Assembly (NCBI GenBank): GCA_018057925.1
Contig: JAGPCT010000017.1
Location: 1-59,658, forward strand
Source: Saprospiraceae bacterium
Lineage (GTDB): Bacteria > Bacteroidota > Bacteroidia > Chitinophagales > Saprospiraceae
DNA length: 59,658 nt
Direction of reading: 5' to 3'
The notes under the pieces are model-generated. The model was not told where the DNA came from. It was given only the letters and a program-made list of their open reading frames with translations, and ran no database searches. The translations under genes and the position numbers were made by a program. How positions within the stretch are numbered: the stretch's first letter is position 1; every line of letters starts with the position of its first letter. Positions 26,940-36,893 of this stretch are shown here, piece by piece.

Positions 26940-28040
26940 CTAATTGGATTCATACAACCATGCGTCGGCATTAATCTTTTGCATATCAGCCATTGTAGCA
27001 TCAATGCTCACCTGATTGCACTCGCATGCTGCGCCCACTCTGGTTAGGCCTTTTGAAACATAAGAATAAGGTGTATATCCCGCTTTTTTAATTGTCCTTT
27101 CCAGGCGCTTGACATTAGACGCATTGGCCATGACACCCACTATTACAGCGCATACTTTATTTGGCGAACCATCTTTGATTGATTTCTCAGGTGATGGAGT
27201 CACAGCTTTTTCCTGAACATTGTTGGAAGAAGTTGTCTTTGTAGAAGAATTGGACACTTGGTCATCCGGTACATAATCCGAACCGGCTTGTTCAGAAGGC
27301 AAATTCTGTTGGTCGATTTCCTCTTCTATACCTGATTTGTCATTTATACTGTCCTTGACTTCATTTTGTTCGACAAAGTTATTATTGGCCAATAACAAAC
27401 TGTCTTGATTAACCTCAATTTGTTCTGAAGGATTGTCGCTAGGGTGCGCATATTGGCTTTGGTAAAGAAAATAACCAATTAGTCCAAGTCCTAAAAGTAC
27501 AAATCCACCTATCAATGGAATCATCCAACTATTATTGTTAGTCTTACCCGGCCGCGATTCAACAAAGGTCGTCGTTGTCGTTACTTCAGCTTCTTCCGGC
27601 TCCTTTGTGTATTCGTGAGCGACAGGAATTACACTCAATTCAGGAAGTCCCATGGTAGGCTTCATGGCTTTCATCTTGTCACCCGAGGTAAATTGGATCG
27701 TCGTGTTGTCCATTAAGGACAATGTGCCCAAGCCTGAAATATAGGCAAATCCGGTTGATTTAAGATCTTCTTTAAGTTGATGGACGTAAGCCTTGATACG
27801 TATTTCTGCTTCATGCTCATCAAACCCCTTCTCTTTTATTAGAAAATCTAAAAAACTTACCTCTCCTTCATCTGAGGTAGATTCGGAAAACACAAGCTGC
27901 TGACTTGGCGGATAAATTAAATTCTCCCCAAAATTCATACGTGCCGGGCTAACTTCAAACCGAAAAGAGCCCAATTCAGGTATCACAGCAGACTTCTGTC
28001 TGAAAATTAAATCTATTAAAAATTCACTAAGCCCATTCAC
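26940..28040 (-). CDS. HU-CCDC81/SPOR domain membrane protein
   Basis: 366 residues. Residues 1-125 form two tandem HU-like (CCDC81-bac) domains: FLIDLIFRQKSAVIPELGSF, then FLDFLIKEKGFDEHEAEIRI and FAYISGLGTLSLM. One membrane segment is at about 170-190 (WMIPLIGGFVLLGLGLIGYF). A low-complexity Ser/Thr/Asp/Glu-rich linker follows, and a C-terminal SPOR domain (about 288-366: VCAVIVGVMANASNVKRLER, KAGYTPYSYVSKGLTRVGAA). SPOR domains bind denuded septal peptidoglycan; the HU-like part would face the cytoplasm. A link between envelope and division or the nucleoid is inferred. A TATATTTG -7-like motif is at 28060-28067. Confidence 0.86.
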   Translation of the reverse strand: MNGLSEFLIDLIFRQKSAVIPELGSFRFEVSPARMNFGENLIYPPSQQLVFSESTSDEGEVSFLDFLIKEKGFDEHEAEIRIKAYVHQLKEDLKSTGFAYISGLGTLSLMDNTTIQFTSGDKMKAMKPTMGLPELSVIPVAHEYTKEPEEAEVTTTTTFVESRPGKTNNNSWMIPLIGGFVLLGLGLIGYFLYQSQYAHPSDNPSEQIEVNQDSLLLANNNFVEQNEVKDSINDKSGIEEEIDQQNLPSEQAGSDYVPDDQVSNSSTKTTSSNNVQEKAVTPSPEKSIKDGSPNKVCAVIVGVMANASNVKRLERTIKKAGYTPYSYVSKGLTRVGAACECNQVSIDATMADMQKINADAWLYESN

Positions 28041-28292
28041 GCTTGTAGATATTTAACTACAAATATAAGAACAATCTTTAATATTTTGCATTAATATTAA
28101 CTTATCATATATATTATTTTGTCAGATATCTATTTTTTGATTCCTTTCTCTTTATTTCTTTTTTCCTACTAAGCAGTAAATAATGATTTTTTTGGAAAGA
28201 GAAATGGTATAAAGTGAGTCAAGTTTTCCGAACTTTTTTTTAAAGACGTGATTTAGGTAAGCATCTATTTTTTTACTCCAAATCAAAGTAAA

Positions 28293-28438
28293 CCCAAATT
28301 CCGTAAATGAAGTTTTCCAAAACCGAAGAGTGTTGATTATGAGAGAAACTCCGATATACGAATCGTTTCTATGTATTGAATCAAAAGTAGATTACGAGTC
28401 GCAAATCGTTTCCATTTTTGTCTAATGCGGAATTTGGG
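28293..28438 (+). repeat. Family A element, diverged full-length copy
   Basis: Begins CCCAAATTCCG, a left end that exactly mirrors the right terminus, and ends GCGGAATTTGGG. The inner hairpins are eroded. Flanks GTAAA and CTGAA do not match, so the target repeat is lost or never existed. It sits between katA and the HU/SPOR gene. Confidence 0.88.
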
Positions 28439-28444
28439 CTGAAA

Positions 28445-28507
28445 AAACCGGCTATCCAATAAGAATATTCGCCTGGAAAGCAAGAATCTACTCCATCGAA
28501 TAGCCGG
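28445..28507 (-). terminator. Terminator-like hairpin after katA
   Basis: On the minus strand CCGGCTAT (28500-28507) pairs with ATAGCCGG (28448-28455), followed by a run of six T residues. The loop is long (44 bases) and can fold further through TATTCG/CGAATA. It begins 14 bases after the stop codon of katA. Confidence 0.65.
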
Positions 28508-28520
28508 ATAATAACCTATC

Positions 28521-29990
28521 TTACTTGATAATTGTATTGATATCTAAACCGAGTGCCTTTGCTACGCCTTCTCCGTAAGCAGGATCCGCTTTATAACAGT
28601 TCTGAATGTGCCTTTCCTGAATAAAGACTTCTGCACCACCCACTTCTCCGGCAGTATTGTTGAACAACACTTGTTTCTGTGTGTCATTCATCAGCCTGAA
28701 TAAGTTGCCAGGTTGTGTGAAATAATCATCATCATCTGCCCTAAAGTCGTGATGATCCGCATCACCTTCTAAGCTCAACGCCGGTTCGGTGTATTGCTTT
28801 TGCTCTTCCCATTGGCCGTAGCTATTGGGGAAATAGTGAAGCGTGCCCCCTTCATTGCCATCGACACGCATAGCTCCATCACGGGATGCATTATGGAATG
28901 GACATTGTGGCTTGTTGACCGGAATCTGATAGTGATTCACCCCCAAGCGATACCGTTGTGCGTCTCCATAAGAGAATAAACGGGCTTGTAACATCTTATC
29001 CGGAGAGAATCCGATTCCCGGAACAACATTTGCCGGATTAAAGGCAGCTTGTTCTACATCAGCAAAATAGTTTTCTGCATTTCGATTCAACTCCAAAACG
29101 CCCACATCTATTAGTGGATAATCACCATGTGGCCACACTTTGGTAAGATCGAAAGGGTTAAATGGACACTGTTTTGCCTGATCCTCTGTCATCACCTGAA
29201 TCTTCATGTTCCATCGTGGGTAGTCACCCTTTTCAATAGACCCAAACAAATCACGCTGGTGACTTTCCCGGTCTTTCCCTACAATTGCAGTTGCTTCTTC
29301 GTTAGAAAGGCACTGAATACCTTGTTGGGTTTTAAAGTGAAACTTTACCCATACACGTTGGTTTTGTGCATCTATCAGACTAAAAGTGTGGCTGCCATAT
29401 CCATTCATGTGCCTATAAGATTTGGGTATGCCGCGTTCACTCATGGTTATGGTAATCTGATGTAAAGCTTCGGGCAACAACGTCCAAAAATCCCAGTTGT
29501 GATTGGCACTTCTCAAATTTGTCTTTGGATCTCGCTTCACGGCTTTGTTCAAATCAGGAAATCGGTATGGATCTCTAAGGAAGAAAACAGGTGTATTGTT
29601 GCCTGTTAAGTCCCAATTTCCTTCTTCAGTATAGAATTTCATTGCAAAGCCTCTAATATCCCTCTCCGCATCGGCAGCTCCTCGTTCACCGGCAACCGTA
29701 GAAAACCGAACAAAAACATCTGTCTTCTTTCCTACTTCTGAAAATAGTTTAGCCCGGGTATATTTTGTAATGTCATGCGTTACTGTAAATGTTCCAAATG
29801 CCCCTGACCCTTTTGCATGCATACGTCGTTCAGGAATAACTTCCCGATCAAAGTGAGCCAACTTTTCCAAGAACCAATAATCTTCTAAGAGCATTGGGCC
29901 GCGCCTACCCGCCGTCTTGACATTTTGATTTTCAGCAATCGGGCGTCCGGATACTGAGGTTAATTTCTTTTTTTCATTGTTTTCTGACAT
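28521..29990 (-). CDS. katA: Catalase (heme, clade 3 type)
   Basis: 489 residues, the small-subunit monofunctional catalase size. The distal His is in [13 protein letters not shown] (about 57), the distal Asn in [10 protein letters not shown] (about 130), and the proximal heme Tyr in [14 protein letters not shown] (about 337). No signal peptide, so it is cytoplasmic. It decomposes hydrogen peroxide. It is monocistronic, with a long 5' gap that holds a family A element about 190 bases upstream. No obvious OxyR or PerR operator was recognised. Confidence 0.95.
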   Translation of the reverse strand: MSENNEKKKLTSVSGRPIAENQNVKTAGRRGPMLLEDYWFLEKLAHFDREVIPERRMHAKGSGAFGTFTVTHDITKYTRAKLFSEVGKKTDVFVRFSTVAGERGAADAERDIRGFAMKFYTEEGNWDLTGNNTPVFFLRDPYRFPDLNKAVKRDPKTNLRSANHNWDFWTLLPEALHQITITMSERGIPKSYRHMNGYGSHTFSLIDAQNQRVWVKFHFKTQQGIQCLSNEEATAIVGKDRESHQRDLFGSIEKGDYPRWNMKIQVMTEDQAKQCPFNPFDLTKVWPHGDYPLIDVGVLELNRNAENYFADVEQAAFNPANVVPGIGFSPDKMLQARLFSYGDAQRYRLGVNHYQIPVNKPQCPFHNASRDGAMRVDGNEGGTLHYFPNSYGQWEEQKQYTEPALSLEGDADHHDFRADDDDYFTQPGNLFRLMNDTQKQVLFNNTAGEVGGAEVFIQERHIQNCYKADPAYGEGVAKALGLDINTIIK

Positions 29991-30182
29991 AAAAATGCGT
30001 TTGTTATTTAAATGATAAAATTGAATTGCTACTACTTTTTAGTTATTTATAAAGCTAACTAATTTCCTCCCCCTCTAACACTTATATTCTGGATTTCTAA
30101 CCGGATACTTACAACACGAATTATGGTCTAATAATAATTCTATGGAGTATTGATCCAATTTAGATGTCTCGATTATATTGAA

Positions 30183-30327
30183 CCCATATTCAGCAGAAAA
30201 GGTTTTAAAAAAATGTACAGTGCTGATTTTGAGAGATATCTCGATGTACGAATCGTTTAAAAGGCCTCTTTAAACCTTTGATTATATGCCGTAAATCGAT
30301 TCCGCATTTGTCTATGCAGAACTTGGG
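30183..30327 (+). repeat. Family A element, diverged full-length copy
   Basis: CCCATATTCAGCAG at the left, GCAGAACTTGGG at the right, 145 bp. The CCGTAAATCGATTCCGCATT core is exact. Flanks TTGAA/CAAAA do not match. It lies about 190 bases upstream of katA. Confidence 0.88.
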
Positions 30328-30689
30328 CAAAACTGAATTTTGTTGTATCAATTTAACAATGGAATCAAAATACGAATTATTAACCATTTTCTCCATGACA
30401 TCAAAATAATTTCCTTAAGGATATCTTCATAGATATTACGTTTTTTACAATATTTAACCAACCCTATTAAAAATATAACAATTATTTTGCTCAAATTGTT
30501 CATTTTTGAGAAAGATTTAAATTATGCTGTCGTAAAGAAAAATATATGTGAAGGTCAGTGTAGAAACGATAAATTTTATGCTCTTTTCCCCATTATATTA
30601 TTCAAATTTTGACCCAAATCAATAGTATCTGTTTCCACATAATACTGATTGGATAGTAGTAATAGTCCAATATGTATTATCCATTTATT
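30328..30689. other. Intergenic spacer between elements
   Basis: AT-rich, non-coding. I see no gene, RNA or clear promoter. A target-repeat candidate (CATTTATT, 30682-30689) of the family B element closes this stretch. Confidence 0.4.
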
Positions 30690-30856
30690 AGTGTGAATAA
30701 CATATTTCCCTCTCATTTTTTATTCCACTCAAAATCTGACTCTTTAATTGATATTTAAACTCTTTGGAAGGAATGACTTCATTATTTGGTTCTCCCGCTT
30801 AAGGGGAGTTAGAGGGGAAAAATAATGAAGTCATTAGGGAAATTTGTTATACACAC
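30690..30856 (+). repeat. Family B element, copy 1 (about 167 bp)
   Basis: Terminal inverted repeats: GTGTGAATAACATATTTCCC at the left, and at the right GGGAAATTTGTTATACACAC. An inner 16-bp inverted repeat, AATGACTTCATTATTT with AAATAATGAAGTCATT, surrounds CTCCCGCTTAAGGGGAG. Flanked by CATTTATT on both sides (30682-30689 and 30857-30864). About seven differences from copy 2. No coding capacity, so MITE-like. Confidence 0.88.
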
Positions 30857-30892
30857 CATTTATTGAACAATAGATTTTATGCATATTTTTTG

Positions 30893-30900
30893 TATCTTTG
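30893..30900 (+). promoter_or_regulatory. TAnnTTTG (-7) motif upstream of the small membrane protein
   Basis: TATCTTTG matches the Bacteroidota -7 consensus, 43 bases before the start codon at 30944. No TTG lies at the usual spacing. It is just downstream of the family B element, which could supply upstream promoter sequence. Confidence 0.4.
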
Positions 30901-30943
30901 ATTTCCAGCCATACAAATAAACTGCATTTATTCAACTTTCGAT

Positions 30944-31477
30944 ATGATGGAAAATCCGGTACTTTTTTCAGAAAAACAAAAATTCAGACAATGGTGGATT
31001 TGGATTATTTTATTGACCTTAAATGGCTTTTTTCTTTTTGGCATTTATGTCCAAGTTATTGGAGGGAAACAATTTGGGGATAAACCCATGAGTGATGGCG
31101 GCCTCATTTTTTCTGCTTTGATGCTCCTGATCATTACTTTGTTAATTGTGCGATTTCAATTAGAGACCGTTTTGAAAAAGGATGGTATGTATGTTCGTTT
31201 TTTTCCATTTCTATTCAAATTCAAATTCTATCCCTGGAAGGATATTTCCCGAATATACATTAGACAATATTCACCCATCAAGGAATACGGTGGCTGGGGT
31301 ATCCGATTCGGCATATTTGGAAGTGGAAAAGCGTATAACATTTCAGGCAATTACGGTATTCAAATCATTTTTACAGATGGTAAAAAATTATTATTAGGCA
31401 CACAAAAGCCTCAACAATGGGAAGATTCACTTAAAAATATCAAAATAATGAATTCAGAAGGTTATATTCAACAATAA
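30944..31477 (+). CDS. Conserved membrane protein with PH-like C-terminal domain (unknown function)
   Basis: 177 residues. Two membrane segments are at about 19-39 (WIWIILLTLNGFFLFGIYV) and 54-70 (LIFSALMLLIITLLIV). They are followed by a soluble beta-rich part with the motif PWKDISRIYIRQYSPIKEYG, then GGWGIRFGIFGSGKAYNISG and GIQIIFTDGKKLLLGTQKP. I recognise this as a family found in many Bacteroidota; the fold looks like the bacterial PH-type domains of small membrane proteins, but no function is known. An alternative start is the next Met (MENPV, 30947). It stands between the family B element and the convergent galE. Confidence 0.78.
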   Translation: MMENPVLFSEKQKFRQWWIWIILLTLNGFFLFGIYVQVIGGKQFGDKPMSDGGLIFSALMLLIITLLIVRFQLETVLKKDGMYVRFFPFLFKFKFYPWKDISRIYIRQYSPIKEYGGWGIRFGIFGSGKAYNISGNYGIQIIFTDGKKLLLGTQKPQQWEDSLKNIKIMNSEGYIQQ

Positions 31478-31534
31478 GAGGATTGTAGCATTACCTTTAA
31501 TTGAACCTTCAATTATTCACCAACTTTGCGTGTA

Positions 31535-32572
31535 TTACATGGATTCACTTCGTTTTTTTTCCCAATTCCAGGCAGTCCTGACAATATCATTCAGGTCGTA
31601 TTGTAGATTCCATCCCAGCTGATTGACAGCTTTGCTATTGTCGGCATAAACAGCAATTACATCACCTGCCCGACGCTCTCCAATAGAAAATCGAGGCTTG
31701 ACATGATTCACCTCTATAAATGCATTTATTACCTCCAAAACCGTATTGCCGCGTGCTGAACCCAGATTATAAAGGTCGAACGAAAGGTCATAACCTTCTT
31801 CCAACATAGTTTTCATAGCAAGTACATGAGCAGAGGCTATATCAGAGACATGGATATAATCCCTAACACAAGTGCCATCTCGTGTATCATAATCGTCGCC
31901 AAATACGGTAAAATCAGACCTCTTGCCGATGGCTGTTTCGGTTATTACGGGTACTAAGTTGGATGCATTGATGGTGGGAGATTCACCTATTTCATTGGAT
32001 GGATGAGCTCCTGCCGGATTAAAGTAACGCAGCGCTACTGATTTCATGGATGAGCCTGATTCAGCAAGGTCTCTGAGTATATCCTCACACATTAGTTTTG
32101 TTCTGGCATAAGGACTTCTAATCTCTCCAAGTGGGCTTTCTTCAGATACCGGCAACTGCGCTGCATCGCCATAAACACTGCATGAAGAAGAAAATAAAAA
32201 TCGCTCGCACCCGTGTGATAAACAGCTTTTCAGCAAGTTAATCAATCCTGCGACATTGTTGGAGTAATATTTCAAAGGTTGCTCTACCGACTCATTGACA
32301 GCTTTATATGCCGCAAAGTGTATGATACCATCGACTTTGCCTTCAAGTTCAAAGACCTTGTTGACAGCCAGTTCATCTCCAGCATCAACCTGATAAAACG
32401 ATATTTCTTGTCCTATAATTGATTGTATGCCTTTCAGGGCGCTCCCATCAGAATTGCTCAAATCATCTATTATGACAACATCAAATCCGGATTGGTACAA
32501 CTCAACAACTGTATGACTGCCTATATATCCACTTCCGCCGGTGACTATTATTTTCTTCCTCCTTTCTTGCAT
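31535..32572 (-). CDS. galE: UDP-glucose 4-epimerase
   Basis: 345 residues, an extended SDR. The NAD motif TGGSGYIGSH is at residues 11-20, SSSCSVYG carries the catalytic Ser region, YARTK is the Tyr-x-x-x-Lys pair, and RYFNPAGAHPS and TRDGTCVRDYIHV are typical GalE blocks. It interconverts UDP-glucose and UDP-galactose for galactose use and for polysaccharide and glycoprotein sugars. Its ATG shares one base with the stop codon of the upstream M6 protease (TAATG), so it is translated from the same message; that pairing is unusual. Confidence 0.94.
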   Translation of the reverse strand: MQERRKKIIVTGGSGYIGSHTVVELYQSGFDVVIIDDLSNSDGSALKGIQSIIGQEISFYQVDAGDELAVNKVFELEGKVDGIIHFAAYKAVNESVEQPLKYYSNNVAGLINLLKSCLSHGCERFLFSSSCSVYGDAAQLPVSEESPLGEIRSPYARTKLMCEDILRDLAESGSSMKSVALRYFNPAGAHPSNEIGESPTINASNLVPVITETAIGKRSDFTVFGDDYDTRDGTCVRDYIHVSDIASAHVLAMKTMLEEGYDLSFDLYNLGSARGNTVLEVINAFIEVNHVKPRFSIGERRAGDVIAVYADNSKAVNQLGWNLQYDLNDIVRTAWNWEKKRSESM

Positions 32573-35040
32573 TACTCTACAACAAATTTTTTAGTAATAA
32601 CTTGATTACCTTTATAGATAGAAGCAAAATAAATGCCTTTGGTCAGATTTTCGGTATCAAAATGTACAGACTGCTCATTGTACATGCTCATACGCATTAA
32701 TTTCCTTCCCAAGACGTCTGTAATTAGGATTTGATAATTACCCGGTTGGTTCATATTGATATACGTTGTCCCATTTGTTGGATTGGGAAACAAGGTAGCA
32801 TCCATCAAGGTATTTACCTTCGTGGAAGAAGTCGGCACACATGTAACTTTGGCAATCCACCCGGGTGAAGTTACAGCGATGCTTGATTTAAACTGAAAGG
32901 TCAAGGCTCCATCACTATTATCAGCTATGATATTCTTTGGTAAAGTTGAACCGCAATATTTGCCCATGAGAGGAGCCGTAATATCTGGACCGTTATACAC
33001 TCGTAGAACATCATTTTTACAACCTGTACTTTCTTCTACAGAAAACTCCAACCATTCTACTGATATTTTATGACCCGCTATGGTAGGGTAAAAAGTCTGA
33101 ACGATATTCGCATTATTATCATAATCCTTCAATCCACCCGGATCCAGAAAGTTATAACCACAATCACTTATTCCAATTGTATCCATCAAATAAGTTTTTC
33201 CTATCAGAACCTGACCCAAATCAAACTCAGATCTCGCATTTTCTTCTACTTCAAATTTAAATTCCACTTTATTAAAATCACCTAAGGAAGCTTTATTCCT
33301 AACATTAAACACGACTTCTACGCTGCTGTCACTTTCGATTAAGCCCGGCAAAACTGTGGGATTAAGGATATCCACAAAGCCGACATTATTACCTAATACC
33401 GTACATGTAACCTTAGCAGAAGTGGATTGACCCGGTTCAATATTCTTAATACGAACAACTAAATCATAGCTTTCGCCGGCAGACAAAAACCCATCACCAT
33501 TTTCATCATTTTGATATCCTAAATATTCTACTAACAGTGAAGGCCCTGCCCCAATTTTATATGTCATCACATCGCCTGGTGCGCTAAAGTCCCATAGTCG
33601 AAGCCCACTATTACTTTTGTCATACCAATTAGAACTGGGAGTAGATTCATCATTGTACTCCGCAAGCCTTCCTTTGCGGAATAAGGCTTCTGCGTGGTTT
33701 GTTATCTTGTTATTTTGATGAACTACATATACCTGATGATTAACAGTCTGATTATCCCCTTTTTCGTTGATATGCCAAACGATAAGTCCTTCATCCGGGA
33801 TACTTTGACTGCGTCCTTTCTTCTGTCTGCTTTGAAACATGTAATATTCCGAAGGATTATTAGGATTGCGGTACGAATAAGTTGAATACTGACTGGTTGT
33901 ATCACGCAACAAAGTATTTTTACCGGTAACATCAATATCTTTGCTCCACCCTATTCTATTCATGAAATATGGGTTGGGCAAAACCGGATTAGTTTCCGAA
34001 CCGGATCCACACATAATATCAAATGCCCCGATGCCATCCGGACCGGTGTCACTATTGTACTTATAGGTATCCGGCCACTTACAGATCATGTGGCCATTTT
34101 CATGTACGACAGTCCCCATTTGTAAAGGCGACTTAGCGGGAGAGGTGTTATATCTTCCAGATTTGACACCATTGGATGAAAAATCACTAAAATAACCCTG
34201 ATGAAACCACATACCCTGTGCCCATTTTGGAGGATTTCCCATATACATCATATTGATGGCTTGGATTGTTTTATCCGGATTGATAGAGAGGGTAGAAAAG
34301 TCAAATCCCTTTGATTTAATCCAATTTAGTGCTAATCTCAAGATTTCTTGTGCCCCCACAGCATAAGGCATTGCGTCGTATTGCTTAAATGTCTTGGGCG
34401 CTCTAAATATCCCAAACACCACATTCTCATAGTCTAACAAACCGCCTGATATGTCTGCAAAATAGTTTCTTACTGAACCGTTATTACCGAACTTGGCATA
34501 ATTTAAATTATTACAAAAATCTTCGTATTCACTGACATCCAGATTGCAAACTTCATCCGAGAAGTCTATGACAATGCACAATCCCTTTAGATGTCCCTGC
34601 AAAATCTCACCGGCACGCTGCTCGTTGCGATAGCTCTGTTGTACTTCTTCAACCGTATTCAAGCCAAATAATGCCTTAGCATTGGCGTTCATTTTTTCTT
34701 CAATATATTTGGCTTTAATATCGAGGTGTTTGGGAACGCCCGGAATTACCTTGAGTGTTTGCTGATTTGCTTGTGTACCATAGTACTTGAGATGTGTGGC
34801 TATCAGGCTACTTCCATCTTCTGACAACTTAGCATAACATATCCAATCTGTAGTTTCATCTCTGACCAAGGTATATCCATCTAAGCCCTCAGCACGCATA
34901 TAGAATTCAGAACCATATAATCTCACGTCAACTGATGTGCCATCCGGCTGCTTAAAACTTTGAATTTCACCATGATAATTTGTACCATATACATACTGAC
35001 ATACCATTACCAACAAGAACAAATAAAAAAAACGCTTCAT
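32572..35040 (-). CDS. Secreted M6-family metalloprotease with CUB and type A T9SS domains
   Basis: 822 residues. Signal peptide 1-19 (ending YVYG). The protease domain (about 140-430) holds the zinc motif HENGH in MGTVVHENGHMICKWPD, with GIGAFDIMCG downstream and FMNRIGW, as in immune-inhibitor-A-like M6 peptidases. A CARDB-like beta domain follows (LLVEYLGYQNDENGDGFLSA, KIKNIEPGQS-type). A CUB-like domain follows (CGYNFLDPGG, GCKNDVLRVYNGPDITAPLM, YCGSTLP). The C-terminal type A sorting domain has LFPNPTNGTTYINMNQPGNY and ITDVLGRKLMRM. It probably degrades extracellular protein. Overlaps galE by 1 base. A family B element lies 77 bases upstream of its start. Confidence 0.88.
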   Translation of the reverse strand: MKRFFYLFLLVMVCQYVYGTNYHGEIQSFKQPDGTSVDVRLYGSEFYMRAEGLDGYTLVRDETTDWICYAKLSEDGSSLIATHLKYYGTQANQQTLKVIPGVPKHLDIKAKYIEEKMNANAKALFGLNTVEEVQQSYRNEQRAGEILQGHLKGLCIVIDFSDEVCNLDVSEYEDFCNNLNYAKFGNNGSVRNYFADISGGLLDYENVVFGIFRAPKTFKQYDAMPYAVGAQEILRLALNWIKSKGFDFSTLSINPDKTIQAINMMYMGNPPKWAQGMWFHQGYFSDFSSNGVKSGRYNTSPAKSPLQMGTVVHENGHMICKWPDTYKYNSDTGPDGIGAFDIMCGSGSETNPVLPNPYFMNRIGWSKDIDVTGKNTLLRDTTSQYSTYSYRNPNNPSEYYMFQSRQKKGRSQSIPDEGLIVWHINEKGDNQTVNHQVYVVHQNNKITNHAEALFRKGRLAEYNDESTPSSNWYDKSNSGLRLWDFSAPGDVMTYKIGAGPSLLVEYLGYQNDENGDGFLSAGESYDLVVRIKNIEPGQSTSAKVTCTVLGNNVGFVDILNPTVLPGLIESDSSVEVVFNVRNKASLGDFNKVEFKFEVEENARSEFDLGQVLIGKTYLMDTIGISDCGYNFLDPGGLKDYDNNANIVQTFYPTIAGHKISVEWLEFSVEESTGCKNDVLRVYNGPDITAPLMGKYCGSTLPKNIIADNSDGALTFQFKSSIAVTSPGWIAKVTCVPTSSTKVNTLMDATLFPNPTNGTTYINMNQPGNYQILITDVLGRKLMRMSMYNEQSVHFDTENLTKGIYFASIYKGNQVITKKFVVE

Positions 35041-35116
35041 CTTTAATTATAAATTAAGTACATAGGGTTGTAAAACTACAATTTTTAATCTATTTATTGA
35101 CATTATTTACACAATC

Positions 35117-35284
35117 CGTGTGTATAACATATTTCCCTCTCATTTTTTATTCCACTCAAAATTTGATTCTTTAATTGATATTTAAACTCTTTGGAAGGAA
35201 TGACTTCATTATTTGGTTCTCCCGCTTCAGGGGAGATAGAGGGGAAAAATAATGAAGTCATTTGGGAAATTTGTTATAAACACT
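35117..35284 (+). repeat. Family B element, copy 2 (about 168 bp)
   Basis: About 96% identical to the 30690-30856 copy and in the same orientation. Flanked by ACACAATC (35109-35116) and ACACTATC (35285-35292), a 7/8 match. It is just upstream of the M6 protease gene. Confidence 0.86.
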
Positions 35285-35382
35285 ACACTATCAAGACCAA
35301 CCTTTTTTCATTTATTTTATAAACAAAATTAAATATTGTGTCAAAGTTTCAATTCTTTTATCAAAAACCAACTAGTAAAACA

Positions 35383-36483
35383 CTAATTTCCTTGTACAAT
35401 ATCTTGTAACATCTGATACAAGACTCTTGCTGTTTGACTCCAAGAATATCGATCGGCATTCTCAAATCCGCGCTTCATAAGATCCAGTCGCAGTTTTTCT
35501 TCCTCTACTATCTTTCTCATAGCATCAGCTATATCATCAATATTGAGTGGATCGACCAACAAAGCAGCGCCTCCGGATGCTTCAGGTAGAGAAGAAACAT
35601 TGGAAGCAATTACCGGACAACCACAGTGCTGTGCTTCAATGATCGGCATCCCAAATCCTTCAAAGGTAGAAATAGTCAATAATGCCATTGCCTTATGCAG
35701 TATAGACGAAATCTCTGCATTCGTCTTATATCCCGCCAAGTCTATATCTTGACAATATTTACTCTGCTTCCTCCGTCTATAAAAGGCTGAATCTTTCCAT
35801 CCTTTACCTCCGATAAAAATCAACTTTGTGCTTTTCCCTGTTGTATCACGATATTTATCATAAGCCTCAATAAGGCGAACAACATTTTTTCTAGGCTGTA
35901 TTGTGCCGACGTGCACAAAATAATCTTCTTTTTGAATATAATTGCCCCGTACAATACCTTCATTTAATCCAAGTCCGGCTACCCCAATTTTCACCGGATC
36001 AATTTGGAATCGCTTCACAATATCACGCTTGGTAGTTTGGCTCACCGTCGCTATTCTGCTTGCCTTCCTCGCAAATCGAGGCATAAAATACCGATAATAC
36101 ATGAGCTGCATCATAGACAGACTCTCCGGTCTATATAGGTAGGCTAGATCGTGGATAACCAATAGAGTAGGCACTGCTGAGCGAAGCGACATAAAGTTAT
36201 CCGGACTAAACAATACATCAACTTTTTTGCGTTGAATGGCCGCACGAAGACTCATCTCATACCAGATTACAAATAAAACAGGTGTCCGTGCCGGAGGTGG
36301 TAAAACAACCGCTTCAATATTGGATGCAAAAACAAACTGCTCATCAAAGGGTCGATCAAAGAAAAAAACAAATTGATCATCCGGATGGGACTTTACCCAA
36401 CATTTCACTACCTCAAAGGTATAGTGACCCAGTCCGGCCATCTTATCCTTGATTAAAAAACGAGCGTTGACACCTATTCTCAT
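35383..36483 (-). CDS. Glycosyltransferase family 4 protein
   Basis: 366 residues from the ATG at 36483 (MRIGVNARFL), chosen over the ATG three codons upstream because this is the usual GT4 N-terminus. The GT-B fold is evident: GLGHYTFEVVK in the N-terminal domain, PTLLVIHDLAYLYRPES, ATVSQTTKRDIVKRF, then the C-terminal domain VHVGTIQPRKNVVRLIEAYD and the E-x7-E motif in STFEGFGMPIIEAQHCGCPV. Soluble, retaining, NDP-sugar dependent. It probably builds a surface polysaccharide. The acceptor cannot be deduced; galE nearby could supply UDP-galactose. Confidence 0.9.
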   Translation of the reverse strand: MRIGVNARFLIKDKMAGLGHYTFEVVKCWVKSHPDDQFVFFFDRPFDEQFVFASNIEAVVLPPPARTPVLFVIWYEMSLRAAIQRKKVDVLFSPDNFMSLRSAVPTLLVIHDLAYLYRPESLSMMQLMYYRYFMPRFARKASRIATVSQTTKRDIVKRFQIDPVKIGVAGLGLNEGIVRGNYIQKEDYFVHVGTIQPRKNVVRLIEAYDKYRDTTGKSTKLIFIGGKGWKDSAFYRRRKQSKYCQDIDLAGYKTNAEISSILHKAMALLTISTFEGFGMPIIEAQHCGCPVIASNVSSLPEASGGAALLVDPLNIDDIADAMRKIVEEEKLRLDLMKRGFENADRYSWSQTARVLYQMLQDIVQGN

Positions 36484-36575
36484 GGAAAGCAAAGTTAATG
36501 AAATCTATGTCGCTGAATATGGTATTTTTGAAGAGATAAATGGATTTTGTTTGTATTAATGAATCGATGACTTAA

Positions 36576-36719
36576 CCCGAATCAGCAATATGTGTATTCA
36601 CATAAAGAATAGCGCTGATTATAAGGAACGTCCCGATGTACAAATCGTTTCAATGGTTTCATTAAAACATCAATTACGAGTCGCAGATTTATTCCGTATT
36701 AGCTAATTCGGGATTTGGA
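36576..36719 (+). repeat. Family A element, diverged full-length copy
   Basis: CCCGAATCAGC at the left; the right end has decayed to CGGGATTTGGA. GATGTACAAATCGTTTCAAT and ATTACGAGTCGCAGATTTAT are recognisable. It lies in the divergent region between the glycosyltransferase and the histidine kinase. Flanks CTTAA and TTAAA nearly match. Confidence 0.82.
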
Positions 36720-36893
36720 TTAAAAATCACTCTCAAATAATCTTATCCACCTTACAAACTTTTGAAAATAAGCTCGTAAATGTAACTTTTTCGAAAATAA
36801 ATATAGCAAAAAGGGAAAAAATAAGGATATGGAACAATATTTGCTATTTTTGATGTGTTCTATTATGTTGACGACTAAGAAACAAATAAACGA

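Noticed and set aside
30205-30396. 63-residue minus-strand ORF
   Set aside because: It is read through a family A element; no protein-like composition or start context.
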